Shown in pieces: positions 1 through 10,500 of a DNA stretch of 64,000 nt. A model generated the notes under the pieces. That model was not told where the DNA came from. It searched no databases and worked only from the letters and a program-made list of their open reading frames with translations. Made by a program: the position numbers and the translations under genes. Location of the stretch: the NCBI RefSeq assembly GCF_037300705.1, contig NZ_CP147776.1, positions 3,472,001-3,536,000 of the forward strand. The letters are read 5' to 3'. The stretch is from Massilia sp. W12. Its GTDB lineage: Bacteria > Pseudomonadota > Gammaproteobacteria > Burkholderiales > Burkholderiaceae_D. Position 1 is the first letter of the stretch, and each line of letters begins with the position of its first letter.

Positions 1-600
1 CGGCATGCCGGGCTGGGCTTGCCGGAACAGGCCATGCTGATTATGGAGTTGCACGGCAGCCCGGCCAGCTTGCAAGAACAGGTCGATACGCTGCGCCAGC
101 TGTGCGCAGCTCAGGACTGCAGCCACTTTGAAGCCGGCTATGATCTGGCGCAGCGCAACCGGCTGTGGGCGGCGCGCCATCAAGCCTATTTTTCGCTGTT
201 GCAGATGCGTCCCGGCGCACGCGCCATCACCACCGACGCCTGCGTCCCGCTGTCACAGTTAGCGCAGATTATTTGCCAAAGTGAAGCCGACTGTCTGGCC
301 GCCGGCCTGCCGTTCGCCATTTTGGGACATGTCGGCGATGGCAATTTCCACCTTCTGCTGTTAATTGATGAAGCTAATCCGCACGAACTCGCGCTGGCGG
401 AAAGTTTGAATGAAAACATCGTGCAACGCGCGCTGGCCGCCGGCGGCGCCTGCAGCGGCGAGCATGGCATAGGCTTGCACAAGATCCGCTTCATGCAAGC
501 GCAACATGGCGCGGTGGCGCTGGACATCATGCGCAGCATTAAACACAGCCTCGATCCGCACAATATTATGAATCCCGGAAAAATGTTGCCGCCCGCTTGA
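1..600 (+). CDS. FAD-linked D-lactate dehydrogenase / glycolate oxidase-type flavoprotein, C-terminal part (5' end outside window)
   Basis: The open frame runs in from the left edge, so only about the last 200 residues are present. They carry the C-terminal cap domain of the FAD-binding oxidase family (GlcD / D-lactate dehydrogenase): GHVGDGNFH, then GEHGIG, and the terminal LDPHNIMNPGK signature. Family members oxidise a 2-hydroxyacid such as D-lactate or glycolate and pass electrons to cytochrome c or quinone. The missing N-terminal part should hold the FAD-binding PCMH domain. D-lactate dehydrogenase (cytochrome type) is preferred over GlcD because no glcE or glcF gene follows, but the substrate cannot be settled from this fragment. 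Confidence 0.85.
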   Translation, partial: RHAGLGLPEQAMLIMELHGSPASLQEQVDTLRQLCAAQDCSHFEAGYDLAQRNRLWAARHQAYFSLLQMRPGARAITTDACVPLSQLAQIICQSEADCLAAGLPFAILGHVGDGNFHLLLLIDEANPHELALAESLNENIVQRALAAGGACSGEHGIGLHKIRFMQAQHGAVALDIMRSIKHSLDPHNIMNPGKMLPPA

Positions 601-695
601 GACTCCCCCAAATGGAGGATTTACTTGCGGGACATGCAAATTTCCCTGGAAATTGCAATAGTCACAAATAATTTCCCCAAAGAAATCCCTCTCCA

Positions 696-701
696 TATAA
701 T
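696..701 (+). promoter_or_regulatory. Putative -10 box of the single-Cache gene
   Basis: A perfect TATAAT lies 35 bases before the start codon, but the hexamer 17 bases upstream (TTCCCC) is a poor -35. A dyad (ATTTCC, 2-nt centre, GGAAAT) at 640-653 lies just upstream and could bind an activator that compensates for it. Transcription would start near 708. Confidence 0.4.
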
Positions 702-735
702 AAAAACAGAGAGGTAATGACTTTGGAGGCACATC

Positions 736-1215
736 ATGTCACGCAGTATCTTTTCACAACTCTTGCTGGCGCTGCTTTTTTCCGGTACCCAGGCGCAGGC
801 GGCCAGCAATGAGGCGGACGCCAGGAAAATGCTCGAAAAAGCAGTCGAGTACTATCAGCAACATGGCTATGAAAAAGGGCTGGAGGAATGCAACCGGCTC
901 GACGGCCCCTTCAATGCAAAAAGTGAGATCAATCAAGGGGATTTATATCTATTCACTTTGACTTACGACGGCGTATCGCCCTGCCATGGCAAAAATCCGA
1001 AATTGCGCGGCAAAAGCATGATCAATCTGAAAGACCAAAACGGGGTCGAATTCATCAAGCTGATGGTGGAGCAATGCAAGGCCAAGGGCGATGGCCATGT
1101 GGATTATGTCTGGCCGCACCCGGAAACCAAGGCGCTGATGAAAAAACGTTCCTTCACGATACGTATTCCGGGCAAGGAAGAATGCCTGGGCGCCGGCATC
1201 AGCCTGCCCGGCTGA
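736..1215 (+). CDS. Secreted single-Cache domain (sCache_2-like) protein
   Basis: A 159-residue protein with an N-terminal signal peptide (hydrophobic stretch residues 6-16, likely cleavage after AQA near residue 22). The rest resembles a single Cache domain, the extracytoplasmic ligand-binding fold of many bacterial sensors. Landmarks are the helix DARKMLEKAVEYYQQHG, the strand LYLFTLTYDGV, the HGKNPKLRGKSMINLKDQNG turn and the YVWPHP block. It has no membrane anchor or output domain, so it should be a free periplasmic binding protein. A strong Shine-Dalgarno (GGAGG, 725-729) fixes the start. It is paralogous to the minus-strand gene at 50153-50605, sharing the GKN-x-IDLKD and Y-x-WPHP blocks. 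The ligand is unknown. Confidence 0.8.
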   Translation: MSRSIFSQLLLALLFSGTQAQAASNEADARKMLEKAVEYYQQHGYEKGLEECNRLDGPFNAKSEINQGDLYLFTLTYDGVSPCHGKNPKLRGKSMINLKDQNGVEFIKLMVEQCKAKGDGHVDYVWPHPETKALMKKRSFTIRIPGKEECLGAGISLPG

Positions 1216-1220
1216 TGCGC

Positions 1221-1253
1221 GAAAAAAAAGCCGCCAGGCTCGCAACTGGCGGC
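1221..1253 (-). terminator. Rho-independent terminator oriented to the minus strand, with no obvious minus-strand gene
   Basis: Arms GCCGCCAG (1230-1237) and CTGGCGGC (1246-1253) form an 8-bp stem. On the minus strand the stem is followed by eight T residues (A-run 1222-1229). In the plus direction there is no T-run after the stem, so it is not a good terminator for the preceding Cache gene. It may end a small minus-strand RNA from the 1254-1450 region. Confidence 0.6.
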
Positions 1254-1503
1254 ATACACAACTGAAAAAAGAGAGGAACCTGCGCATTCATATTGCGCGC
1301 CTGTGCTGAACTCCTGTTCTCCTTTTACAACTCGCAACAAGTTGGCGACACAAGTTTTAAATTTCTGACATCAAGCAAGCCCGCGCTCTTTTTTTCCAGA
1401 AAAAACCGGCCAAAGCATGCGCCTGTGCTGCGATTGACATACAATCTGCGCTGCAAAAGCCGGCGTCAGATCTGCCGGCGCTTCACAGAACAATCGGAAT
1501 GGC

Positions 1504-2367
1504 ATGACAAGTTTGACTGCAGATCAGATGGTTTTCCAGGTGGCAGAATGGCACAAACCGCGCCAGCGGCGCGCCTGGAGCATACTCATGCTGGCCGCTG
1601 TCTTCCATGCCGTGGTCTTGCTGGGTTTGCTGAGCCACACCCGGCTGATAGAAAAAGTCAAAGTCAAGGGTGAGCAAAGCATCACCACCCTGTTTTTCCC
1701 GCAACAGGGCAAGCCTGAACCACCCGCACCGCCGCCGCCCCCGCCACAAGCCGCGCCGCGCCCGCCCGTCTTGCAAGCCCGCCCCGCCCCCCGCAAACCA
1801 CAGGAGGAAATTGCGCCGGCTGCGCCATCGCCGCTGCCCTCGCTGCCGCCCAACCCTGCCGCCATCACCCAGCCGCAGGAAGAAGACATGATGGCGCGTG
1901 TGGAAGCTGCGCGCAAACGGCGCCAGCAGCAGGCGCCAGCCGAAAGCGCGCCGCCGCCGGCCGCGCTGGAAGATGAAAATCAGCGCCGCCTGCAAACCGC
2001 TTACGCCAATCTGGCGCAATTGCAGCGCAATGCCGGACGCGATAAAGAAGACACCGGCGGCGTCTTTCAGATCCGCAACCAAACTTATCAAAGCGCCGAA
2101 TTCGTGTTCCGTGGCTGGAACAGCACCATGCGCCGCATGTGGCCGCAGCTGTATCAGGTGGAGCGCGGAAATGAGCCTGATATTGAGCTGGCGATCGTCA
2201 AAAAAATGATAGAAGTCATCCGCAAGTATAAAGATGGCGACTTCACCTGGGAATCACAGCGTCTCGGGCGCGCCATCACACTCTCTGCGCGGCCTGCGGA
2301 CAGCGCGCAATTACAGCAATTTCTGCTGCGCGAATTCTTCCCGAATTACCACCAGAGCAATCAGTGA
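1504..2367 (+). CDS. Membrane-anchored proline-rich TonB-like protein, function unknown
   Basis: A 287-residue protein with TonB/TolA-like architecture: a short cytoplasmic N-terminus, one membrane helix at about 24-44, then a long Pro/Ala-rich periplasmic linker (about 70-125, with a run of eight prolines broken once). A charged, probably helical segment (about 126-185) follows, then a C-terminal domain of about 100 residues (GVFQIRNQTYQSAEFVFRGW, then a MIEVIRKYKDGDF block). The C-terminal domain is not the classic TonB fold by eye and I do not recognise it. No exbB or exbD gene lies nearby. The start is supported by GGAAT just upstream. A role in spanning the periplasm is inferred from shape only. 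Confidence 0.75.
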   Translation: MTSLTADQMVFQVAEWHKPRQRRAWSILMLAAVFHAVVLLGLLSHTRLIEKVKVKGEQSITTLFFPQQGKPEPPAPPPPPPQAAPRPPVLQARPAPRKPQEEIAPAAPSPLPSLPPNPAAITQPQEEDMMARVEAARKRRQQQAPAESAPPPAALEDENQRRLQTAYANLAQLQRNAGRDKEDTGGVFQIRNQTYQSAEFVFRGWNSTMRRMWPQLYQVERGNEPDIELAIVKKMIEVIRKYKDGDFTWESQRLGRAITLSARPADSAQLQQFLLREFFPNYHQSNQ

Positions 2368-2475
2368 GCCGCGCGCGCATGGCGCGGCAAAGAGCAGGGT
2401 TTTTGCATAATCTCCCCCTTTTCTTGCGCATTCCCGCTTAGAATGGCTTGAAAAGTCCGCAAGCCAAAGGGAGAA

Positions 2476-5400
2476 ATGGAAATCGCCAGCCCCGCCACCA
2501 CGCCCCGCCTGCCGCTTGGCAGACGCCTGCCTTTGCTGTTGACGCCCTGGCTTGTGCTGGCGTTGGCGCTTGGCCTGACCTGGCTGGCCTGGCGCATTGA
2601 ACGCAATGAAGCCGTCACTTCCCTGCACCACCGCTTTGATATGCAAGTCGCCGCACTGGCCGAAAATATCAACAAGCGCAGCCAAACCTATGAAGATCTG
2701 CTGCGCGGGGTGCAAGCGCTGTTTGCGCAACAGGATGTGGATCAGCGCCAGTTTTCCACGTATATCGCCAAACTGGAATTGGCCAAACGCTATCCGGGCG
2801 TGCAAAGCATTAACTATGTGCAATATTTACCACAGTCAGCGCGCGCCGCGCACGAAGCGCAGATGCGCCAGAGCCTGCCCGGCTATCGCATCATGCCGCC
2901 CGGCGAGCGCCCGGCTTATGCGCCGGCGGTGTACGTGCACCCGGTCAAAGGCGGCGACGCCCCTCCGCCCGGACTGGACAGTCTGACCCTGCCCGCTTTC
3001 GCCGCCGCCCGCATGCAAGCGCGCGACAGCGGCGAAGCCGTGATGTCAGCCTCAATCACACTGCACGAGCGGGCCGGCGAAACCGGCTTTATGTTGAATC
3101 TGCCGCTGTACCATAAAAACATGCGCAGCGATGACAGCGCCAGCCGCCGCGCCGCCCTCAGCGGCTGGGTCGAAGCCTTCTTCCACATGGAAAGCTTTAT
3201 GCAAAGCGCACTGGGCGATGGCGATAATGCACTGGCCCTGCGCATTTACGATGGAGAGCAAAACAACCCGCGCCTGATGTATGACAGCCAGAACGGCGCA
3301 ATGCGTATGCCACAGGCATTCAAACGCAGCCAAAAATTGCAATTAGCCGGGCATAACTGGCAACTGCAAGCCCACGCCACCCCGGCCTTCATGCAGCAAC
3401 TCGACCACAGCAACAGCGATACGGTTTTATACGCCGGCATCGCGATTTCCGGCATGATGTGGCTGACCACTATGCTGCTGGTGCGCGGCCAGACCCGGGC
3501 GCGCTTGGCCACGCTGCGCTTGAAACAGGAATTGCAGGTGCGGCGGGAAATCGAAGCCGGCTTGAAAAACAGCGAAAAAAGGCTGCAGGAAATCATTGAT
3601 ATGCTGCCGATTGCGCTGTTCATCAAAGATCCGCAAAGCCGCCTGCTGTTACTCAACCGCGCCTGTGAAGCGCAATGGGGCATGCCGGCCCAGGCGCTGC
3701 TGGGCAATGACGGCAGCCAGATGTTTCCGGTAGAGCAGATGAAAGACTTTTTGCGCAAAGACCGCATGGTGTTTGAACAGGGCCGGCTGCAGGAATTCGA
3801 TGAGGAAGTGTATAACGCCACCTTGCGTCAAAACCGTTTGGTGCACACCTATAAAAAACCGGTGTTTGATGAGACCGGACAGGCCCTGTACATGATCGGT
3901 CTGGCCCTGGACATCACCGAAAAATGGCGCGCGGAACAATGGTCGCAATTGCTGGAAACCTGTATTGCGAATCTGAATGAAATGGTGCTCATCAGCGAGC
4001 CGCAAGCCAATAGCGAATGGCCGCGCATTATTTTCGTGAATCACGCTTTTGTGCAAAAGACCGGCTACTTGCGCGAACAAATCATCGGCTGCAGCAGTGA
4101 AATCCTGCGCGGGCCGCAAACTTCGCCGGAAGAGCTGTCCAGAATTGCGCGCGCCACCCGCAAAGCCCAACCGATCCGCAGCGAAATCATGATTTACCGC
4201 AAAGACGGGCATGCGCTGTGGGTCGAGGTTGAGCTGACCCCTTTATGCGACAAACGCGGCCAGCTCACGCACTGGGTGATGGTGGCGCGCGATATCGCCG
4301 AGCGCAAGCAAGCGCAACAGGATTTGATCGCCAGCGAAGCCATGCACCGCGCGATTATTGAACATGCGCCGCTGCCGATGCTGGTGGCCGGGATTGACGA
4401 TGCGCACATCATCTACGCCAATCAACGCGCGAATCAAATTTTCGGCGATTGCGGGCAAGAGTTGAGTCAGCGCAATCTGCGCGCCTGTTTTGCCGATAGC
4501 GCCGCGCTCGGCCCGATTTTAAACAGTGTGCGCCAGCAGGGTTTTGCCAATGATATTGAAATGCAATTGCAGCGCTGCAACGGGCAACCCTTCTGGGCCT
4601 TGCTGAGCATGGTGCGCAGCAGGTATCAAAAACGCGATTGCATCATCGCCAGCTTCACCGATATCGACCAGATCAAACATATCCAGCAGGAACTGGAACA
4701 GGCGCGCGAAAAAGCCGACAGCGCAAATCGCGCCAAGAGCGCCTTCCTGTCGAATATGAGCCATGAAATCCGCACCCCGATGAACAGCATTCTGGGTATG
4801 ACTTATCTGGCGCTGGCGACCGGACTGGATGCGCGGCAGCGCGATTATCTGGAAAAAATCCACCTCTCCGGACAACATCTGCTGGGCTTGATTGACGATG
4901 TGCTGGATTTATCCAAAATCGAAGCCGGCATGCTGGAAATTGAACACATACCATTCCACATCTCCGAAGTCAGCGGCAAACTGCGCGACTTGCTGGAACA
5001 GCGCATTCTGGCCAAGGGCTTGCGCTTCCAATTGCAAATCGGCGCCAACGCTGACGGCTGGTATCTGGGCGATCCCTTGCGCCTGTCCCAGGTGCTGATC
5101 AATCTGACCGGCAACGCCCTCAAATTCACGCAAGCAGGACAGATCAGCGTGCACATTGAAGCGGCGGCGGATGGCGGCCTGCATTTTTCAGTGCGCGACA
5201 GCGGCATCGGCATGAGCGCAGAACAGATGGCGCGCCTGTTCCAGCCTTTCCAGCAAGCAGAAAGCGCCTCCAGCCGCAAATATGGCGGCACCGGCCTGGG
5301 CCTGGCGATCTCGCGCCAGCTGGTGGAATTGATGGGCGGCAGCATCGCCGTCGAAAGCCGGCCGGGACAAGGCTCACGCTTTCATTTTCACCTGCCGCTG

Positions 5401-6243
5401 GCGCGCCATTGGCAGGCGGCGCAATCCAAGCGCCCCCACCCGGATGTGCAAGAAACCCTGGAGCAGGCGCGCGCGCGCCTGCAGGGCCGGCGCGTCCTGC
5501 TGGCCGAGGACAGTCCCTTGAATCAGCAAGTGGCTTGCGAGCTGCTGCAAAAGGCCGGAGTTGAAGTGATGGTGGCGGAAGACGGCCTGCAAGTGCTGCA
5601 ATTGCTGGAGCAGTTTGAATTTGATTGCATCCTGATGGATTTGCAAATGCCGGGCATGGATGGCGTCAGCGCCACCCGCGCGCTGCGCGCCCAAGCGCGC
5701 TGGCAGGATTTGCCGGTGATCGCCATGACTGCGAACGCCAGCGCGCATGACCGCCAGCTGTGCCAGGAAGCCGGCATGCAAGATTTCATCAGCAAGCCGA
5801 TTCAACCGTCCCTGCTGTACGCCACCATCATTGCCATGCTCGGCCCGGAAGCCGGTCAAAACAGCGTGCGCGAGACCATGCAGATAGATTGGACGCCCTT
5901 GACCGATTTGATCGGCGACGACCCCAGCCGCATCCGCAAATTTGTCCTGCTGTTTTTTGATTCCGCCGATGTGCAAATGAGCGCGCTCGAACGCGCCATC
6001 GCCACCCGCGATCTGGCCGAAGCGCACCGCCTGCTGCACAGCCTGCGCAGTGAAGCCGCCGCGATGGGCGCGCAAGCCTTGGCGCAACTATGCCGCGAAT
6101 GCGAATGCGCACTCGATGAAAGCGGGCGCAGCGCGGCCAGCCTGCAGGAATTGAAAAGAATGCTGCAATTGGTGAAAAACATGATGTTGCTTTATTTGCA
6201 GGAAAAGGAACAAAACCGTGCCCTGCATGACACAGCGCTATAA
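2476..6243 (+). CDS. Hybrid sensor histidine kinase: CHASE, three PAS, HisKA, HATPase, REC, HPt
   Basis: A 1,255-residue inner-membrane hybrid kinase. TM1 is about 19-40, a periplasmic CHASE-type sensor about 80-290 and TM2 about 313-335. Three PAS segments (about 360-480, 485-615, 620-740) precede the HisKA H-box NMSHEIRTPMN with phospho-acceptor His763. The HATPase carries an N box (NLTGNALKF), DSGIGM and GGTGLGLAIS. A receiver domain follows with Asp1055 in LMDLQMPGMDG, then an HPt domain with candidate His1188. The HPt motif is HSLRSEAAAMGA, where the usual K-G after the His-x-Leu is R-S; the His is kept. So a complete His-Asp-His relay sits on one chain, and the final regulator must be encoded elsewhere. 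A good ribosome site (AAGGGAGAA) directly precedes the ATG. The RND pump genes follow 99 bases later, but a regulatory link is unproven. Confidence 0.92.
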   Translation: MEIASPATTPRLPLGRRLPLLLTPWLVLALALGLTWLAWRIERNEAVTSLHHRFDMQVAALAENINKRSQTYEDLLRGVQALFAQQDVDQRQFSTYIAKLELAKRYPGVQSINYVQYLPQSARAAHEAQMRQSLPGYRIMPPGERPAYAPAVYVHPVKGGDAPPPGLDSLTLPAFAAARMQARDSGEAVMSASITLHERAGETGFMLNLPLYHKNMRSDDSASRRAALSGWVEAFFHMESFMQSALGDGDNALALRIYDGEQNNPRLMYDSQNGAMRMPQAFKRSQKLQLAGHNWQLQAHATPAFMQQLDHSNSDTVLYAGIAISGMMWLTTMLLVRGQTRARLATLRLKQELQVRREIEAGLKNSEKRLQEIIDMLPIALFIKDPQSRLLLLNRACEAQWGMPAQALLGNDGSQMFPVEQMKDFLRKDRMVFEQGRLQEFDEEVYNATLRQNRLVHTYKKPVFDETGQALYMIGLALDITEKWRAEQWSQLLETCIANLNEMVLISEPQANSEWPRIIFVNHAFVQKTGYLREQIIGCSSEILRGPQTSPEELSRIARATRKAQPIRSEIMIYRKDGHALWVEVELTPLCDKRGQLTHWVMVARDIAERKQAQQDLIASEAMHRAIIEHAPLPMLVAGIDDAHIIYANQRANQIFGDCGQELSQRNLRACFADSAALGPILNSVRQQGFANDIEMQLQRCNGQPFWALLSMVRSRYQKRDCIIASFTDIDQIKHIQQELEQAREKADSANRAKSAFLSNMSHEIRTPMNSILGMTYLALATGLDARQRDYLEKIHLSGQHLLGLIDDVLDLSKIEAGMLEIEHIPFHISEVSGKLRDLLEQRILAKGLRFQLQIGANADGWYLGDPLRLSQVLINLTGNALKFTQAGQISVHIEAAADGGLHFSVRDSGIGMSAEQMARLFQPFQQAESASSRKYGGTGLGLAISRQLVELMGGSIAVESRPGQGSRFHFHLPLARHWQAAQSKRPHPDVQETLEQARARLQGRRVLLAEDSPLNQQVACELLQKAGVEVMVAEDGLQVLQLLEQFEFDCILMDLQMPGMDGVSATRALRAQARWQDLPVIAMTANASAHDRQLCQEAGMQDFISKPIQPSLLYATIIAMLGPEAGQNSVRETMQIDWTPLTDLIGDDPSRIRKFVLLFFDSADVQMSALERAIATRDLAEAHRLLHSLRSEAAAMGAQALAQLCRECECALDESGRSAASLQELKRMLQLVKNMMLLYLQEKEQNRALHDTAL

Positions 6244-6342
6244 AACAATGCCATCAGATGCCGCTGCGCAACATGTCAGGCGGAACTTTGGCGCCGGCGC
6301 CCTGTCATCCTCGCTCCTCTGTTGCACTGACTTTAAACGGCT

Positions 6343-7563
6343 ATGAAAACAAAGTTTCGACTGCAAGCCAGCCTGCCGCGCGCCATGCTGTACAGCGCCA
6401 GCCTGCTGTTGTGCGCCGCACCGCCGGCCAGCGCCGCCACCCCGGCGCCCGCCTCCAGCTCTGCCACGCCCGCCAGCGCCAAAGCCCCAGCCGGGCCGGG
6501 CGCCGCCGCGCCCAATGCGCCGCCGGTCAACGTCTCTGTCACCCGGGTGCAGCGCCAGGATGTGCCGGTGGTGCTGGAAACCCAGGCCACGGTGGCGCCG
6601 GTGGCGAATGTCGATGTGCGGGCGCAAATCAGCGCCGTCATCAGCGCCGTACATGTGCAGGAAGGGCAAATGGTGAAAGCCGGGCAGCTGCTGTTCAGCC
6701 TCGATGCGCGCAGCGAGCAAGCCGCCCTGGAACGCAATCTTGCGCAATTGCAAAAAGATCAAGCGCAATTGGAAGACTTGCAGCGCCAAGCCAAGCGCAA
6801 CCAGGAATTGCTGGCGCAAAATTTTGTCTCGCGCGGCGCGGCGGATAATCTGGCGACGCAGGTGGCGGCGCAACAAGCCAGCATCAAGCTGGCGCAAGCC
6901 GCCGTCAAAAGCGCGCGCGTGGCGCTGGACTACAGCCAGATCCGCGCCCCCATGGATGGCCGCATCGGCGCCATCAATGTCTATCCCGGCAGCCTGGCGC
7001 AACCCGGTCTGAGCCTGCTGCAACTGACCCGCTTAGACCCGATCGACATCAGCTTTAGCGCGCCCGAATCGCGCCTGCGCGAATTGCTGGCGGCGCATAA
7101 AGCCGGCCTGGCCCAGGTTGAGGTTTTGCCAAACGGCGCGCCGCCGCTGCGCGGCAAATTGCACTTCATCGATAACAGCGTGGATGGCGCCAGCGGCAAT
7201 ATCCGCGTCAAAGCGCGCTTTGCCAATCCGCAGCAAAGCTTGTGGCCGGGACAAACCGTACAAGCCAGACTGACGGTGGATACGCTCAAAAATGCAGTGG
7301 TGGCGCCGCTGGCGGCGGTGGTGATCAACGCCAAGGGACGTGCGGTGTACACCGTGGAAGCCGATCAAAGCGTGAAACTGCAACCGGTCAAATTGCTCTA
7401 CAGCTTTGGACAAATGGCCGTGCTGGAAGGCTTGAGCGGCAATGAAAAAGTGGTGGTCGAAGGCAAACAGAATCTGCGCCCCGGCGGCAAAATCAAAGAA
7501 CTGCCTTCCGCCGTGACGCGCAGCGATGAGAAAAGCGCAGTGGCCGGCAAAGGTGGCGCATGA
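6343..7563 (+). CDS. RND efflux periplasmic adaptor (MdtA/AcrA family)
   Basis: A 406-residue membrane-fusion protein. It has a signal peptide (about 1-30), an Ala/Pro-rich spacer (30-60), and the lipoyl half-motif AVHVQEGQMVKAGQLLFSLD. A coiled-coil hairpin of Gln/Leu-rich heptads spans about 125-200, the second lipoyl half (QIRAPMDGRIGAINVYPG) follows, and beta-barrel and membrane-proximal domains complete it. It bridges the inner-membrane pump to an outer-membrane channel. Its stop overlaps the pump start (ATGA), so the two are translationally coupled. The ribosome site before ATG 6343 is weak. No lipobox is evident, so the mature protein is probably a soluble periplasmic form. Exported substrate unknown. 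Confidence 0.93.
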   Translation: MKTKFRLQASLPRAMLYSASLLLCAAPPASAATPAPASSSATPASAKAPAGPGAAAPNAPPVNVSVTRVQRQDVPVVLETQATVAPVANVDVRAQISAVISAVHVQEGQMVKAGQLLFSLDARSEQAALERNLAQLQKDQAQLEDLQRQAKRNQELLAQNFVSRGAADNLATQVAAQQASIKLAQAAVKSARVALDYSQIRAPMDGRIGAINVYPGSLAQPGLSLLQLTRLDPIDISFSAPESRLRELLAAHKAGLAQVEVLPNGAPPLRGKLHFIDNSVDGASGNIRVKARFANPQQSLWPGQTVQARLTVDTLKNAVVAPLAAVVINAKGRAVYTVEADQSVKLQPVKLLYSFGQMAVLEGLSGNEKVVVEGKQNLRPGGKIKELPSAVTRSDEKSAVAGKGGA

Positions 7564-10500
7564 ATCTTTCCGCTTTAAGCATCAGCCGCCCGGTCATGGT
7601 GGTGCTGTTATCCCTGTCCCTGATTGTGGCCGGGGTGATGGCGTATATGCAGATCCCGGTGGCCGCACTGCCCAGCTACAACACGCCGGTGATCAATGTC
7701 AACGCCGACCTGCCCGGGGCCAGCCCGGAAACCATGGCGTCTTCCGTCGCGCTGCCGCTGGAAAAGCAATTTTCCACCATCGGCGGCTTGAATCTGATCA
7801 CCTCCTCTTCGACCCTGGGCCAGACTTCGCTCACACTCGAATTTGACCCCAGCATCGATGTCAACGCCGCCGCCGTCGATGTGCAAGCCGCGCTGCTGCG
7901 CGCGCAACGCTCGCTGCCGGCGGAAATGACCGACCTGCCTTCCTACCGCAAAGTGAATCCGGCGGATGCGCCGATTTTATTCATGGCCATGAATTCGCCC
8001 TCCATGAGCCTGCCGGAAATCACCGATTTCGCAGAAAACCTGATCGGCCCCAGCCTCTCCAGCATCAATGGGGTGGCGCAGGTGCTGGTGTTCGGCGCCA
8101 AACGCTATGCGGTGCGGGTGCGGGTCAAGCCGGATCTGTTAGCGGCGCGCAATTTAAGCCTGGATGAAGTGGCGCAGGCGATCCGCAACGCCAATCCCAA
8201 CTCGCCTCTGGGCGTGCTGGAAGGGCCGCAACAAATCCTGACCATTCAAGCCAGCGGGGCCTTGATGAAAGCCGCCGATTTCGCCCCGCTTGTGATCGCC
8301 CAGCGCAATGGCCAGCCGGTGCGCCTGTCGGAAATCGCCACGGTGGAAGACTCCAACCTCGGCATCCGCGCCTACGGCAGCTACCGGGGCGAACGCTCCG
8401 TCACGCTGGCGGTGCTGCGCCAACCCAACGCCAACACGGTGCAGGTGGTGGACGCGATCAAAAAAATGATGCCGCGCTTTCAGGAGCAAGTTCCGTCCTC
8501 GGTCAAAATCACCCTGGTGAATGACCGCTCGCTGTCGATCCGCGAATCAATTCACGATGTCAATCTGACCCTGGGCTTGACAGTGGCGCTGGTGGTGCTG
8601 GTGATCTTTTTATTCCTGCACCGCCTCACCGCCACCTTCATCCCCGCCATCACCATGCCGATTTCACTGCTGGGCGCGCTGACGCTGCTGTATTGGATGG
8701 GCTACAGCCTCGACAATGTATCCCTGCTCGGGATCACGCTGGCAGTCGGGCTGGTGGTGGATGACGCCATCGTGGTGCTGGAAAACATTGTGCGCCATAT
8801 CGAGCTGGGGAAAAAACCGATGGCCGCCGCACTCATCGGCGCGCAGGAAATGGGCTTTACCATTGTTTCCATTTCGCTCTCGCTGGTGGCGGTGTTCATC
8901 CCGATCTTTTTCATGCCGGGCGTGATCGGCCTGCTGCTGCATGAGTTTGCGGTGGTGGTCGGTTTATCGATTCTGGTCTCCGCAGTGGTGTCCCTGACTC
9001 TGGTGCCGATGCTGGCTTCGCGCCTGCTGCGCGCTAACGACGCGCAGCATCAATCATTGCGCGGCCTGGCGCGCTGGTTTGAAGCGTTTTTCCTCTGGAT
9101 GCAGCGCGGCTACACGCGCGCGCTGGATTGGTCGCTGGCGCATCGCCTGTTTATTTTGGCTGTCGCCTGCGCCACCCTGGGCGGCAGCATCTGGCTCTAC
9201 ATCACCATTCCGAAAGGTTTCTTCCCGGAAGAGGATATCGGCCAGATCCAAGTCAGCACTGAAGCAGCGGAAGACACCTCCTCCGCCGCCATGCAAGCCA
9301 TGCAAGATCAGGTGGCGGCGCTGTTTTTGAAAAATCCGCATTTGGTGCACATCACCTCATTTACCACCGGCGGCAACAATGGGCGCATGTTCCTGGTGTT
9401 AAAACCCAAGAGCGAACGCCCGAAAATGGCGGAAGTGCTGGATGGTTTGCGCAAGCAGGCCAGAAGCGTGCCAGGCATCACCTTGTATTTCCGTCCGGTG
9501 CAAAATCTGCAAATCGGCGGCCGCCCGAGTAAAAGCCGCTATCAATACACCCTGCAAAGCGTGAGTTCTGACGCCTTGAGCGACTGGGCCAACCGCTTCC
9601 AGGAAAAAATGCGCGCCGACCCGGTGTTTCGCGATGTCACCAGCGACGCACAGCAAAAAGGCTTGCAAGCCAGCATCAAAATCGACCGTGAAAAAGCGGC
9701 TGCGCTCGGCGTGGCGATGAATGACATCCGCACTGCGCTGTATGCCGCGCATGGCGAACGCCAGGTGTCCACCATCTACACCCCGGCGGCCAGTTATGCG
9801 GTGATCATGGAGGCGGTGGAAGAAGAGCGCCAGTTTGAATCCAGTCTGGGCAAGCTGACGGTGCGCGCGAAAAACGGCAATCTGGTGCAGCTCTCGGCCT
9901 TCACCACGGTAGAACGCACGGTCGGCCCGACCGTGGTCAACCACCAGGGCCAGTTGCCGGCCATCACCATCGCTTTCAACCTGGCCCCGGATGTGCCGCT
10001 GGGAGTGGCGACGGCAAAAATCAGCAAAATCGGGCAGGAAATCAAACTGCCCGCGTCCATCATCACCAAATATGGCGGCGATGCGGCGGTCTTCCAGGAT
10101 TCGCAATCCTCGCAAATGATGCTGATCATCGCCGCGCTGCTGGTGATTTATGTGATGCTGGGGGTGCTGTATGAAAGCTATATCCACCCGCTGACGATTT
10201 TAGCCGGCCTGCCCTCCGCCGCGCTGGGCGCACTGCTGACGCTGAAACTGTTCGGCATGGATTTAACCATCATCGCCACGATTGGCATTTTGATGTTAAT
10301 CGGCATCGTCAAGAAAAACGCCATCATGATGATTGACTTCGCCTTGCACGCGCAGCGTGAGCAGGGCATGGCGCCGGCGCAGGCGATCCGCGAAGCCTGC
10401 ATACTGCGCTTCCGCCCGATCATGATGACCACGCTGGCGGCGGCCATGGGCGCCCTGCCTCTGGCATTTGGCTGGGGCGCCGGGGCCGAACTGCGCCAGC

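Noticed and set aside
5374-6087. Minus-strand open frame (237 residues) within the hybrid kinase gene
   Set aside because: It mirrors the REC and HPt coding strand; no ribosome site or family motif.
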